Origin: CAYOVG01 sp964407285 | GTDB lineage: Bacteria > Desulfobacterota > Syntrophobacteria > Syntrophobacterales > Syntrophobacteraceae | Direction: 5' to 3' | DNA: 37,262 bases | Assembly: GCA_964407285.1 (NCBI GenBank) | Contig: CAYOVG010000018.1 | Location: 1-37,262 of the forward strand | Shown here: piece by piece, positions 24,277 to 31,517 of the stretch | Layout: every line of letters begins with the position of its first letter | Numbering within the stretch: the first letter of the stretch is position 1 | Position numbers and translations under genes: made by a program | Notes under the pieces: model-generated | The model's database searches: none | Told to the model about the DNA's origin: nothing | The model's input: the letters and a program-made list of their open reading frames with translations, nothing else

Positions 24277-25097
24277 CCCCCTTCCAGGCCGTCCGCGTCG
24301 TCCGCTGTTCCCCCTTCCGGCATCGTTTCCAGGAAATCTCTCACGCACCGCAAGGTGGCAAGCAGCGCCTTTTCCTCTCGCAGTTCCAGCACCCACCAGT
24401 CACAGGGAAGGCGGCTCAGCATCGTCAGCCTGTCCAGGATGTCTTCCATGCGGGCGGGGGGCACATGGCCGTCGTCCCGCTCCTCGTGGTAAACGTGGGT
24501 GTTGCATATGCGTTCATGATGCGGAGAAACGAAGTCGATGAAGTCGTACCGGCAACTCTGAACCGATGGACTTACCCGCGCATGCCCAATATCGAGTGTG
24601 ACGGAAGCCCCGGACTTGCGAACGAGTTTTTCGAAAAGCTCGGGACGGCTCGTCCAGCCCGACGCCAGGTTCTCCAGGCAAACGCGGATGCCGAGCCCTT
24701 CGGCGAAACTCACCAGGTTCGCAAGCGCCCTGATCGAACGCTCCCACAGAAGCTCCTCCATGGAGCTCCGGCCCAACCCCATATGCACGGTCATGTGCCG
24801 GCCGTCGAGCCTGGAAACCAGGCGGCACGCCTTTCGGAAGGTCTCCGCGGCTTCCCGCGCCTTGCGCGGGTCCGCATCGCCCAAATCGACGCCCTTGAAA
24901 GCGCAATGATAGCGCACCTCGAGAGGCTCGAGTCGCTCGATCCTCTTGAGGAGCTTCGACTCGGCGAAATCGTTTTCCGGCAGATCTCCGGTCTTGAAGG
25001 TCCAGTCCACGCCGGAAAATCCGTTCGCAAGGGCCGTTCGCTTCAGTTCATCCACATTGGAGATGAAATTGCAGATGGCGAGTTTGGGTAAATTCAT
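24249..25097 (-). CDS. Xylose-isomerase-like TIM-barrel protein (AP endonuclease 2 family)
   Basis: This 282-residue protein is of the sugar-phosphate isomerase/epimerase family. Likely metal ligands lie at the ends of the barrel strands: the Glu in VCLENLA (about 146), the Asp in VTLDIGHA (about 172), His residues in ICNTHVYHEERDDGH (about 200-212) and the Glu in WVLELRE (about 240). Family members isomerise or epimerise small sugars or inositols, and some cut DNA; the surrounding lipid-type genes favour a small polyol substrate. It is the first gene of the three-gene minus-strand set and overlaps the CDP-alcohol phosphatidyltransferase start. The C-terminal 25 residues (EGGTADDADGLEGG region) are an extra tail. 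The 240 nt upstream must hold the promoter. Confidence 0.82.
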   Translation of the reverse strand: MNLPKLAICNFISNVDELKRTALANGFSGVDWTFKTGDLPENDFAESKLLKRIERLEPLEVRYHCAFKGVDLGDADPRKAREAAETFRKACRLVSRLDGRHMTVHMGLGRSSMEELLWERSIRALANLVSFAEGLGIRVCLENLASGWTSRPELFEKLVRKSGASVTLDIGHARVSPSVQSCRYDFIDFVSPHHERICNTHVYHEERDDGHVPPARMEDILDRLTMLSRLPCDWWVLELREEKALLATLRCVRDFLETMPEGGTADDADGLEGGWLSEVHSI

Positions 25098-25268
25098 AGT
25101 GCAGTACCTGCTGATAAATCAAACACGGTTTGCCGCCCGACCGGATATTTGCATATCGCGCCTCCATCTGGGCGCGTTGAATGCCGTGACGCACGCCGAC
25201 CGATCGACGAGCGGAGCAAGTTTTTCTTATATCGCAACGCCGGATTTATCAAATAGGTAATTTCGATG

Positions 25269-25333
25269 GAAAGAATGGAAACCATAGGGACCCGGCACTA
25301 CGCTCATACCGTGTCCCTCCCGGCCATTCTTTT
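25269..25333 (-). terminator. Large stem-loop after the asparagine-synthetase-like gene
   Basis: AAAGAATGG (25270-25278) pairs with CCATTCTTT (25324-25332). Nested pairs GGGAC (25287-25291) with GTCCC (25313-25317) and CGG (25293-25295) with CCG (25309-25311) make one long imperfect hairpin. It begins 5 nt after the stop codon of the minus-strand gene at 25338-27122. A TTCTTT-type run lies at the base on both strands, so it may work in both directions. It separates that gene from the three-gene set. Confidence 0.6.
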
Positions 25334-25337
25334 CACC

Positions 25338-27122
25338 TCACCCGCCGGTCAGACGTTCCAGCGCGTACAGCATGGCCAGGACATCCGCGTACCGCGAAGG
25401 GCGTTGCTGTTCGGTCCACTCGGGGCGGAATATCTCCCGCCAGAGCCGCCCCTGGGCGCGAGCTTCCTCGACCAGGGGTTTTCCGACCGTGTTCCAGTAC
25501 AGGTCCCGGTCGTAGTATTGATGTCCGTCGATGCTCCGGCGCCAGTCGGGGCCGTGTGTGGCGGTAACTTCGATATTATTTTGGATGCCGGGCCCCCGCT
25601 GACTTTCCCCCGGCCCCGGATTTGATGGATTCACCAATGCGGGTCCCGCGTCCACGACTTCGTTTTCGAAGGGCACGGAGAGCCAGTCGGGCGCGTTCCT
25701 GCCGATGATGTAGCGATGGAACGGCTCGCCTCGGGTTGTGTCTCCGCGGAAACTGAAGACCGCCCGCAAGAAATCGATGCTGTCGAAGGGCGCGATGACC
25801 TGGCTCGTCTGAGTGTGTTGCGAACCGGAGAGAAACCGCCTCACATGTTCGTAGAGGTAAAAGGCGTCGCCTTCTTCCGGTTGGTCCAGGCCCAGCGGCC
25901 TGATCTCCTTTTCCCAGATTCGGTCGAGCATCCGCTCGACGGCGCGGCGGCGCTCGGGCAGGATGGAGTCCGGGATTCTGCGCCCGAGCTTCTCGATGGG
26001 GCCGACGCGGTACTTCCCTCGCGCCAGTTCCCCCTCCTGTCCGGTGACGCTCACGGAGCCGCGTGGCAGGGTATCCCCCGAAGCCAGAAAAGTCTTCAAC
26101 TTGTGATGGAACATATACCCCGACTGCCACAGCATGGCCTTGTCGATGGAAAAGCTCAGCCGCTCGACCGTATCCGGCGGGAGTTCGGCCCCGCTCTTTA
26201 CCCGCAGGTCCAGGCCCGCAATCTGCGCCAGGCGTCCGGCCAGGATGACGTCGTACTTTTCCGGCGATCCCTTCACGCGCGCCCTGAGCGGCAGACCGAG
26301 CGCACGGAAGGTCGAAAAGACGGCGCGGCTGTCGAAGCCGCCACTGAGTCCTCCCGAAGCATCGGAATAGAGGCAGCGGGTCGAGGCAACGTAGTCCATG
26401 AGCGCCCGCCTTGCGGCTTCGAAGCAGGCGGCGTCTTCCCGCGGTTCCTGCCTGACCCACTCGGGAAAGACGGGCCGGCGCAGGCTCGTCAATTCATTGC
26501 CGTCCCACCTGTACAGGGTTGCAGGCGGCACGTACCGTATGCCTCTGTAGCCGCTGGTATCCATGGGGAAAAAGCCGACAGCGGCCTTGAACGCCCATTC
26601 GTCGATATCGGGGTACAGGGGCAGGGAGAGGGCGCGGAAGGCGAAGATGCGGTCGCTCAGCGCCGGCATTCCCCGGTACGAGTACTCAAACAACTGGGCC
26701 GAGCCCATGCCGTCGTTCACCAGGTAGCAGTCGTTGGTGCGCCGGTCTTCCCAAAACAGCAGAGCGGGAGGGTTCAGCCGGGCCAGGGCGGCTTCGGGGG
26801 CGCGCTGAACGGCGCGGGCAACCGCGGGGAGAGCGTTGAGCGCCGCCGGCCCGTCCGCAATGCCGGCCTCTCGGTGTCCGTTCAGGGGGTACTCGATGGC
26901 GAGCGCCCACGTGTCGGCATCCTCCTGGACGCTTGCGGGCAACCAGCCCTCGGGCGGAAGCGGATAGTAGAGGAGATTCAGCCCCCTGTTCCGGTACCGT
27001 TCCACGGTGACGTCGCCGCCCAGCAGACCGGACAGGTATCGCTCGAAGCGCCCGGCCGTCTCTTCGATGCCGGGGGCGTCGACGCCTCGGTCCCTCTCGA
27101 TCCATAGCAGGAATGGAACCAT
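25338..27122 (-). CDS. Asparagine-synthetase-like protein with degenerate glutaminase domain
   Basis: This 594-residue protein resembles AsnB. The C-terminal half is an ATP-pyrophosphatase/synthetase domain with the P-loop LSGGFDSRAV (about 262) and downstream AsnB-like segments (SGSQHTQTSQVIAPFDSIDFLRAVFSF, given here as APFDSIDFL). The N-terminal half has the AsnB-type outline (DGMGSAQLFEY, FAFRALSLPLYPDID) but starts MVPFLLWIERD. The catalytic Cys2 of class-II glutamine amidotransferases is missing. It should therefore not release ammonia from glutamine and may use free ammonia, another nucleophile, or form a different amide or lactam-type bond. Such proteins are common in polysaccharide and lasso-peptide loci. 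GAGGAG precedes the ATG. It is monocistronic or leads the minus-strand group, with a strong hairpin after its stop. Confidence 0.85.
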   Translation of the reverse strand: MVPFLLWIERDRGVDAPGIEETAGRFERYLSGLLGGDVTVERYRNRGLNLLYYPLPPEGWLPASVQEDADTWALAIEYPLNGHREAGIADGPAALNALPAVARAVQRAPEAALARLNPPALLFWEDRRTNDCYLVNDGMGSAQLFEYSYRGMPALSDRIFAFRALSLPLYPDIDEWAFKAAVGFFPMDTSGYRGIRYVPPATLYRWDGNELTSLRRPVFPEWVRQEPREDAACFEAARRALMDYVASTRCLYSDASGGLSGGFDSRAVFSTFRALGLPLRARVKGSPEKYDVILAGRLAQIAGLDLRVKSGAELPPDTVERLSFSIDKAMLWQSGYMFHHKLKTFLASGDTLPRGSVSVTGQEGELARGKYRVGPIEKLGRRIPDSILPERRRAVERMLDRIWEKEIRPLGLDQPEEGDAFYLYEHVRRFLSGSQHTQTSQVIAPFDSIDFLRAVFSFRGDTTRGEPFHRYIIGRNAPDWLSVPFENEVVDAGPALVNPSNPGPGESQRGPGIQNNIEVTATHGPDWRRSIDGHQYYDRDLYWNTVGKPLVEEARAQGRLWREIFRPEWTEQQRPSRYADVLAMLYALERLTGG

Positions 27123-27148
27123 CTTCGCTCCTCTTGCGGGTTGCTTCC

Positions 27149-27211
27149 GGGTTGCGAGTTACGGGTTGCGAGTTACGAGTTGTGGGTTTCGAGTTGCGGG
27201 TTACGGGTTAC
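27149..27211 (+). repeat. Nine tandem heptamers GRGTTRC
   Basis: Nine uninterrupted 7-nt units run from 27149 to 27211, all variants of GGGTTGC/GAGTTAC (for example GGGTTGC, GAGTTAC, GGGTTAC). They begin 27 nt upstream of the asparagine-synthetase-like gene start, in the region where its promoter would be. The same family appears on the opposite strand at 27787-27870. Confidence 0.85.
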
Positions 27212-27780
27212 GGGGGCGAGTCGGGGTTTCGTGAGCCCAGCGGCTCACATTATCCTCATATCATCGGTCTTCCTCCCCGCTCTGCAATAAATTAATATAA
27301 CCATGAAGAGGAAACTTTGCCGAAGCCGATACAACTTTTTATATAGCACGAGGACAGTGGGCAACGATTTGCTGACGGGAATCGGATGTCGGAGGTCGGA
27401 TAAATTCGATCCGGTCTCCGAACATTAATCCGGGTCAGTCCCGAATTGTGGTGAAATCGGGAGACGTTCGGTTGTGCGCCGACGTGGTTGGGAGACCGCA
27501 CCGCAATCAGGCGTTACCGGGCATGACACGGCAACAAGGGAGGGGAGCTTTACGCATGCCGGGGGGAGACAAAACGGCGACGGGGGAGTTATATTAGATG
27601 AAGATGGAGCCTTTGATCGATCGACAGACCATTGTTGACGCTTGACGTAATGCCTGAAGAGGGATATCTGCTGAAGGCCGGGGGAGCGTTTTTCACCCCT
27701 AATTCGAAGTCTCCACATCGGTAATCGAAAACCTGGTATTCGAAGCTCGAAATATGGGCAAATTATGGGATTAAAGCTTA
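27212..27780. other. Gene-free stretch between the two heptamer arrays
   Basis: I find no supported gene in these 569 nt. A minus-strand frame (27425-27853) gives a peptide rich in repeated ELRI/RLRI-type pieces, which simply reflects degenerate heptamer repeats. Base composition varies along the stretch (AT-rich around 27280-27350). The divergent promoters of the asparagine-synthetase-like gene and fdhD should lie here. Confidence 0.4.
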
Positions 27781-28683
27781 ATGCCTGAAACTCGATATTC
27801 GCAATCCGTAACTCATAATCCGGAACCCGGAGCCCGGAACGCGCAACCCGCAACCGGCAACTCGCAACCCGAATCGGATGAGGCGACGGTTTCGAGTCTC
27901 ACGGTGCGGGTCTTCGACAGGAACGGACTCCTGGAGGAGCGGGAGCAGGGCGTCATACGCGAGCAGCCGGTCACCCTGTATTTAAACGATCGCGAACTGG
28001 TGACGCTCCTTTGCACGGGCCGGTACCTGGATGAACTGGCGGCCGGGTTCCTCTACGCCGACGGCTTCGTGGAGACTCCGGAAGACATCGCCGGCATCGA
28101 CATCGACGCATCCTCCGGGAAGGTGCGGGTGTCCACCCGCAATGAACCTCTGCCGGCGAACCGGCTCTGGATGAAGCGGACCATCACGTCGGGATGCGGC
28201 AAGGGGAGCATGTTCTACTACGCGTTGGACGCGCTGATGAGCCGTCCGTCCGAGAGCGCGCTCCGCATAAGTCCCGCGCAGGTGTGGGGGCTCGTCGAGG
28301 ACCTGACCCGGCTGAGCGAGACCTACCGCCGGACCCACGGCGTTCACAACACCGCCCTTGCGACGCCCGGCGAGATCCTCCTCTTCCGGGACGACATCGG
28401 ACGCCATAACGCGGTGGACATGATCGTGGGGCACGCCTTCTTGAACCGGATACCTCTCGACGACAAGATCCTCCTCACCACGGGGCGGCTCACGTCGGAA
28501 GTCCTCATCAAGGCGGCGAAGCTCGGCATTCCGGCGCTCGTGAGCCGCAACACGGCCACCTCGCTCGCCATCGAACTGGCCCGGTCCCTCAACATCACCC
28601 TCATCGGATATGCTCGGGCCGGCAAGTTCATCGTCTACAGCGCCGGGGAACGGATCGGATTCGATGCGGAATCGAAACCGTAG
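27781..28683 (+). CDS. fdhD: FdhD, sulfur carrier for formate dehydrogenase maturation
   Basis: FdhD passes sulfur from a cysteine desulfurase to the molybdenum/tungsten cofactor of formate dehydrogenase in the cytoplasm. This 300-residue frame shows the family core from about residue 40: REQPVTLYLNDRE, CTGRYLDELAAGFLYADGF, TSGCGKGS, DDIGRHNAVDMIVG and TTGRLTSEVLIK. E. coli FdhD uses a CxxC pair; here the loop reads CGKG, leaving one Cys, as in a number of other FdhD proteins. The first 38 residues are encoded by the heptamer array and match nothing, so the true start may be the GTG at 27904, although no good ribosome site distinguishes it. The next gene is a cysteine desulfurase, its natural sulfur donor, 67 nt downstream. 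No formate dehydrogenase subunit is in the window. Confidence 0.92.
   Translation: MPETRYSQSVTHNPEPGARNAQPATGNSQPESDEATVSSLTVRVFDRNGLLEEREQGVIREQPVTLYLNDRELVTLLCTGRYLDELAAGFLYADGFVETPEDIAGIDIDASSGKVRVSTRNEPLPANRLWMKRTITSGCGKGSMFYYALDALMSRPSESALRISPAQVWGLVEDLTRLSETYRRTHGVHNTALATPGEILLFRDDIGRHNAVDMIVGHAFLNRIPLDDKILLTTGRLTSEVLIKAAKLGIPALVSRNTATSLAIELARSLNITLIGYARAGKFIVYSAGERIGFDAESKP
27787..27870 (+). repeat. Twelve tandem heptamers GYAACYC overlapping the start of fdhD
   Basis: Twelve consecutive 7-nt units (GAAACTC, GATATTC, GCAATCC, GTAACTC and so on to GCAACCC) keep exact 7-nt phase from 27787 to 27870. The best units (GCAACCC, GCAACTC) are the reverse complement of the GRGTTRC array at 27149-27211. 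The array supplies codons 3-30 of the fdhD reading frame as annotated. Confidence 0.8.
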
Positions 28684-28750
28684 GAGTTTCGAGCCAAGAG
28701 AATACAGAAGTTTAGAGAATACAGGAACATAGACGAACGCAGAGACTCCC

Positions 28751-29995
28751 ATGACCATCTATCTCGACAATGCGGCAACCACCTATCCGAAACCACCCTC
28801 CGTCTACAGGGCCGTGCAGCACGCCCTCGCGGAGGTGGGGGCAAGCCCCGGCCGGGCCTCCCACAAAAAGGCCAGGGAGGCTTCCGCCATCGTAGCATCG
28901 GCGCGCGAGAAGGCGGCGCGGCTGCTGGGCATCACCGACCCCGGCCAGGCGCTCTTCACCGGGAACGCCACGGAGAGCATCAACACGGTGCTCAAGGGGT
29001 GGCTGCGTCCGGGAGACCGGGTGCTCATCTCGGCCATGGAACACAACGCCGTGGTGCGCCCGCTACGCGGCCTCGCCCGCACGCGGGACATCCGGGTGGA
29101 GACGATTCCGTGCATCGGCGGCGGACGGGCGCGACCGGGAGGTTCGGGCGGCTCGGGAGCGGGCGGCTCGGGCAATTCGGGAGGTTCGGGAGAGGGAGAC
29201 ACGGGAGAAATCGATCCGGAAGCCCTCCGGCGCCTTCTCCTTTCCTTCCCCGTGCGGCTGGTGGCGCTGAACCATGCTTCCAACGTGAACGGAGCGCTGC
29301 AGCCCGCCCAAGATGTGGCGCGGTTGTGCAATGATGCGGGCGTTCCGCTGCTCCTGGATGCCGCGCAGACCGCCGGCGTCCAGCCCATCGATATCGAGGC
29401 GTGGGGAATCGGCATGCTTGCATGCTCAGGCCATAAGGGGCTGCTGGGGCCTGCCGGCGTCGGCATCCTGTACGTCCGGCCCGACCTGGACGTGGCCCCT
29501 CTCATCGAGGGCGGCACGGGGAGCCGCTCCGAAGAGGATGAGCAGCCCTCGTTTCGCCCGGACCGTTTCGAGAGCGGCACACCCAATCTTCCCGGCATAG
29601 CCGGGCTGGGAGCGGGCATCGATTTCATCCTCGAGACGGGACGGGAAACCATCATGCAGCATGAACTGGACTTGGCCGCCATCCTGGAAGCCGAACTGGC
29701 CGGGCTTCCCGGCATTCGGGTCCTGCGTCCGCGGGTGCGCGGCACGGGCGCGGTCTCCTTCACCCTGAACGGCGTGAATCCGGGCGACGTCGGTTTTTTC
29801 CTGGACGAGGGGTTCGATATCGCCGTGCGCACGGGTTTGCACTGCGCTCCCCTGGCCCACCGGACCCTCGGCGCCTTCCCTGAAGGCTCCATCCGTGTTT
29901 CGCCGGGTTACTTCACGACCCGCGAGGAAATCGATACCTTCTGCCAGGCCATGGCGGCCGTCGCGCGCCGCCCCGGCTGGAGACGAAAGGGGTAA
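28751..29995 (+). CDS. PLP-dependent cysteine desulfurase (SufS/CsdA class) with Gly/Ser-rich insert
   Basis: This 414-residue aminotransferase-class-V enzyme takes sulfur from cysteine. It begins MTIYLDNAATTYPKPPSVY and shows MEHNAVVRPL (His98, PLP stacking), LLLDAAQTAG (Asp203, Gln206) and SGHKGLLGP (Lys229, Schiff base). The persulfide cysteine lies in RTGLHCAPLAHR (about Cys365), with a short class-II-type loop. Between about residues 126 and 152 is a low-complexity insert made of Gly, Ser and a few acidic residues, encoded by imperfect GGCTCGGGA-type repeats (29138-29205). It falls on the surface between beta strands and is not found in typical members. Immediate linkage to fdhD suggests that it supplies sulfur for formate dehydrogenase maturation. 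The stop is 4 nt before the next ATG. Confidence 0.92.
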   Translation: MTIYLDNAATTYPKPPSVYRAVQHALAEVGASPGRASHKKAREASAIVASAREKAARLLGITDPGQALFTGNATESINTVLKGWLRPGDRVLISAMEHNAVVRPLRGLARTRDIRVETIPCIGGGRARPGGSGGSGAGGSGNSGGSGEGDTGEIDPEALRRLLLSFPVRLVALNHASNVNGALQPAQDVARLCNDAGVPLLLDAAQTAGVQPIDIEAWGIGMLACSGHKGLLGPAGVGILYVRPDLDVAPLIEGGTGSRSEEDEQPSFRPDRFESGTPNLPGIAGLGAGIDFILETGRETIMQHELDLAAILEAELAGLPGIRVLRPRVRGTGAVSFTLNGVNPGDVGFFLDEGFDIAVRTGLHCAPLAHRTLGAFPEGSIRVSPGYFTTREEIDTFCQAMAAVARRPGWRRKG

Positions 29996-29999
29996 CACG

Positions 30000-31256
30000 A
30001 TGAAAATAGCTTTGCTGACCAACGAATACCCTCCTCATATCTACGGAGGGGCGGGCGTCCACGTGGAATACCTGACCCGCGAACTCGCCCGGCTCGACGG
30101 TGGAAAGCATTCCATCGAGATCCTTTGCTTCGGCGACCAGAAAGCCGACGCCGGCAACACGGTCGTCGAGGGCGTGCAGCCCGACCCGCGGTTTCCTCTC
30201 TCGGAGCTCAAGCATCCGAAGCTCATGGATACGCTCTTCAGAAATCTCCTCATGAGCGGAAAACTCGAGGATGCGGACGTCGTCCATTGCCACACCTGGT
30301 ACACGCATTTTGCGGGGTGCCTCATGAGGCAACTCCTCGGAGCCCCGCTGGTGCTCACCACGCACTCCCTGGAGCCGCACCGCCCGTGGAAGGCCGAGCA
30401 GTTGGGGTCCGCTTACCAGGCGAGCACATGGCTGGAGCGGACGGCCTATCAAAACGCCGACGGCGTCATCGCCGTGTCCAAATCCATGAAGAGCGACGTG
30501 CACGAACTCTACGGCGTCCCCCTGGAGAAGGTCCGGGTGATCTACAACGGGATCGATACGGACCAGTACAAACCCACGCCGAACCCCGCCGTGCTCGCCT
30601 CCCACGGCATCGACCCGGACAGGCCGTTCGTCCTCTTCGTTGGCCGGATCACCCGCCAGAAGGGAATCATCCACCTGGTGAACGCCGTAAAGAACATTCA
30701 GGAGGGAGTGCAGGTGGTCCTTTGCGCAGGCGCTCCGGATACCGAGGAGATCGGCAGGGAGATGACGGAAAGGGTGGAAGACGCCCGGAAGCGGGTCCGA
30801 AGCCCCGATGACGTCATATGGATATCCCGGATGGTGTCGAGGGAAGACGCCATAAGCCTCTACACCCATGCGACGCTCTTCGTGTGTCCGTCCGTGTACG
30901 AACCGTTCGGCATCATCAACCTGGAAGCAATGGCGTGCGGGACGCCGGTGGTGGCGTCGGCGGTCGGGGGAATCCCGGAAGTGGTGGAGCCGGGACGGAC
31001 CGGCTTGCTGGTGCGGTTGGAGCCCGCCGGCCCGAACGACGTGGAGCCCGCGGACCCGGAACGCTTTGCCGGGGACCTGGCCGAAGTCGTGAACAGCCTG
31101 CTGGCGTCGCCGGAAAAGATCCGGGAGATGGGCGAGAGGTCGCGGGAGCGGGTGGAAAAGTATTTCAGTTGGGCTAGCATTGCGCGTCAGACTTTGGAAT
31201 ACTACGAGCACGTGGTGCAGACCGCTCGAGAACGGATGGGGGCGGTGAATGGGTGA
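30000..31256 (+). CDS. GT4-family glycosyltransferase, glycogen-synthase-like
   Basis: This 418-residue cytoplasmic GT-B enzyme is similar to the actinobacterial-type GlgA group. It begins MKIALLTNEYPPHIYGGAGV and contains HCHTWYTHFAG, VLTTHSLEPHRPWK and, in the nucleotide-binding half, VLFVGRITRQKG. The E-x7-E motif is EPFGIINLE, followed by ACGTPVVASAVGGIPEVV. The likely reaction is transfer of glucose from ADP- or UDP-glucose to an alpha-glucan. The frame is open upstream inside the desulfurase gene; the ATG at 30000 follows AAAGGGG and lies 4 nt after the previous stop, so the two are probably co-transcribed. The stop codon lies inside the second unit of an octamer tandem array. Whether it makes storage glucan or EPS cannot be told from the sequence. 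Confidence 0.88.
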   Translation: MKIALLTNEYPPHIYGGAGVHVEYLTRELARLDGGKHSIEILCFGDQKADAGNTVVEGVQPDPRFPLSELKHPKLMDTLFRNLLMSGKLEDADVVHCHTWYTHFAGCLMRQLLGAPLVLTTHSLEPHRPWKAEQLGSAYQASTWLERTAYQNADGVIAVSKSMKSDVHELYGVPLEKVRVIYNGIDTDQYKPTPNPAVLASHGIDPDRPFVLFVGRITRQKGIIHLVNAVKNIQEGVQVVLCAGAPDTEEIGREMTERVEDARKRVRSPDDVIWISRMVSREDAISLYTHATLFVCPSVYEPFGIINLEAMACGTPVVASAVGGIPEVVEPGRTGLLVRLEPAGPNDVEPADPERFAGDLAEVVNSLLASPEKIREMGERSRERVEKYFSWASIARQTLEYYEHVVQTARERMGAVNG

Positions 31257-31348
31257 ATGGGTGAGTGGGTGAATAGGTGAATGGGTGAATAGGTGAATAG
31301 GTGAGTGGGTGAATGGGTGAATGGGTGGATGGGTTAGTGGGTGGAAGG
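31245..31348 (+). repeat. Thirteen tandem octamers GTGAATGG spanning a stop codon
   Basis: Units run without a gap from 31245: GTGAATGG twice, GTGAGTGG, GTGAATAG, GTGAATGG, GTGAATAG twice, GTGAGTGG, GTGAATGG twice, then three decayed units (GTGGATGG, GTTAGTGG, GTGGAAGG). The glycosyltransferase's last codons and its TGA (31254-31256) lie in the first two units. The unit length is not a multiple of three. TGA is present in nearly every unit, so copy-number change would hardly alter the protein. Confidence 0.9.
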
Positions 31349-31517
31349 GGGGAGTGGGGGGCTCGTCGCCTCGCTTCTACGTTCTGATAGGCGTTAGGAT
31401 TGGGTTTGCATGGCGCGGCGGGGGCGAAACCCCGCCGCGCCGTTGTGCGCCTGCAAGCGCGTCCGGACTGCCTTTTGCATCTTATTTCCGAACATCCGGC
31501 GTGCCGGGAGGGGGTTC

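Noticed and set aside
25716..27107. 463-codon plus-strand frame opposite the asparagine-synthetase-like gene
   Set aside because: The minus strand has the SGG P-loop and AsnB layout. The plus frame has no recognisable domain.
31245..31348. CRISPR-like repeat array
   Set aside because: The octamers are contiguous, without spacers. It is a simple tandem repeat.
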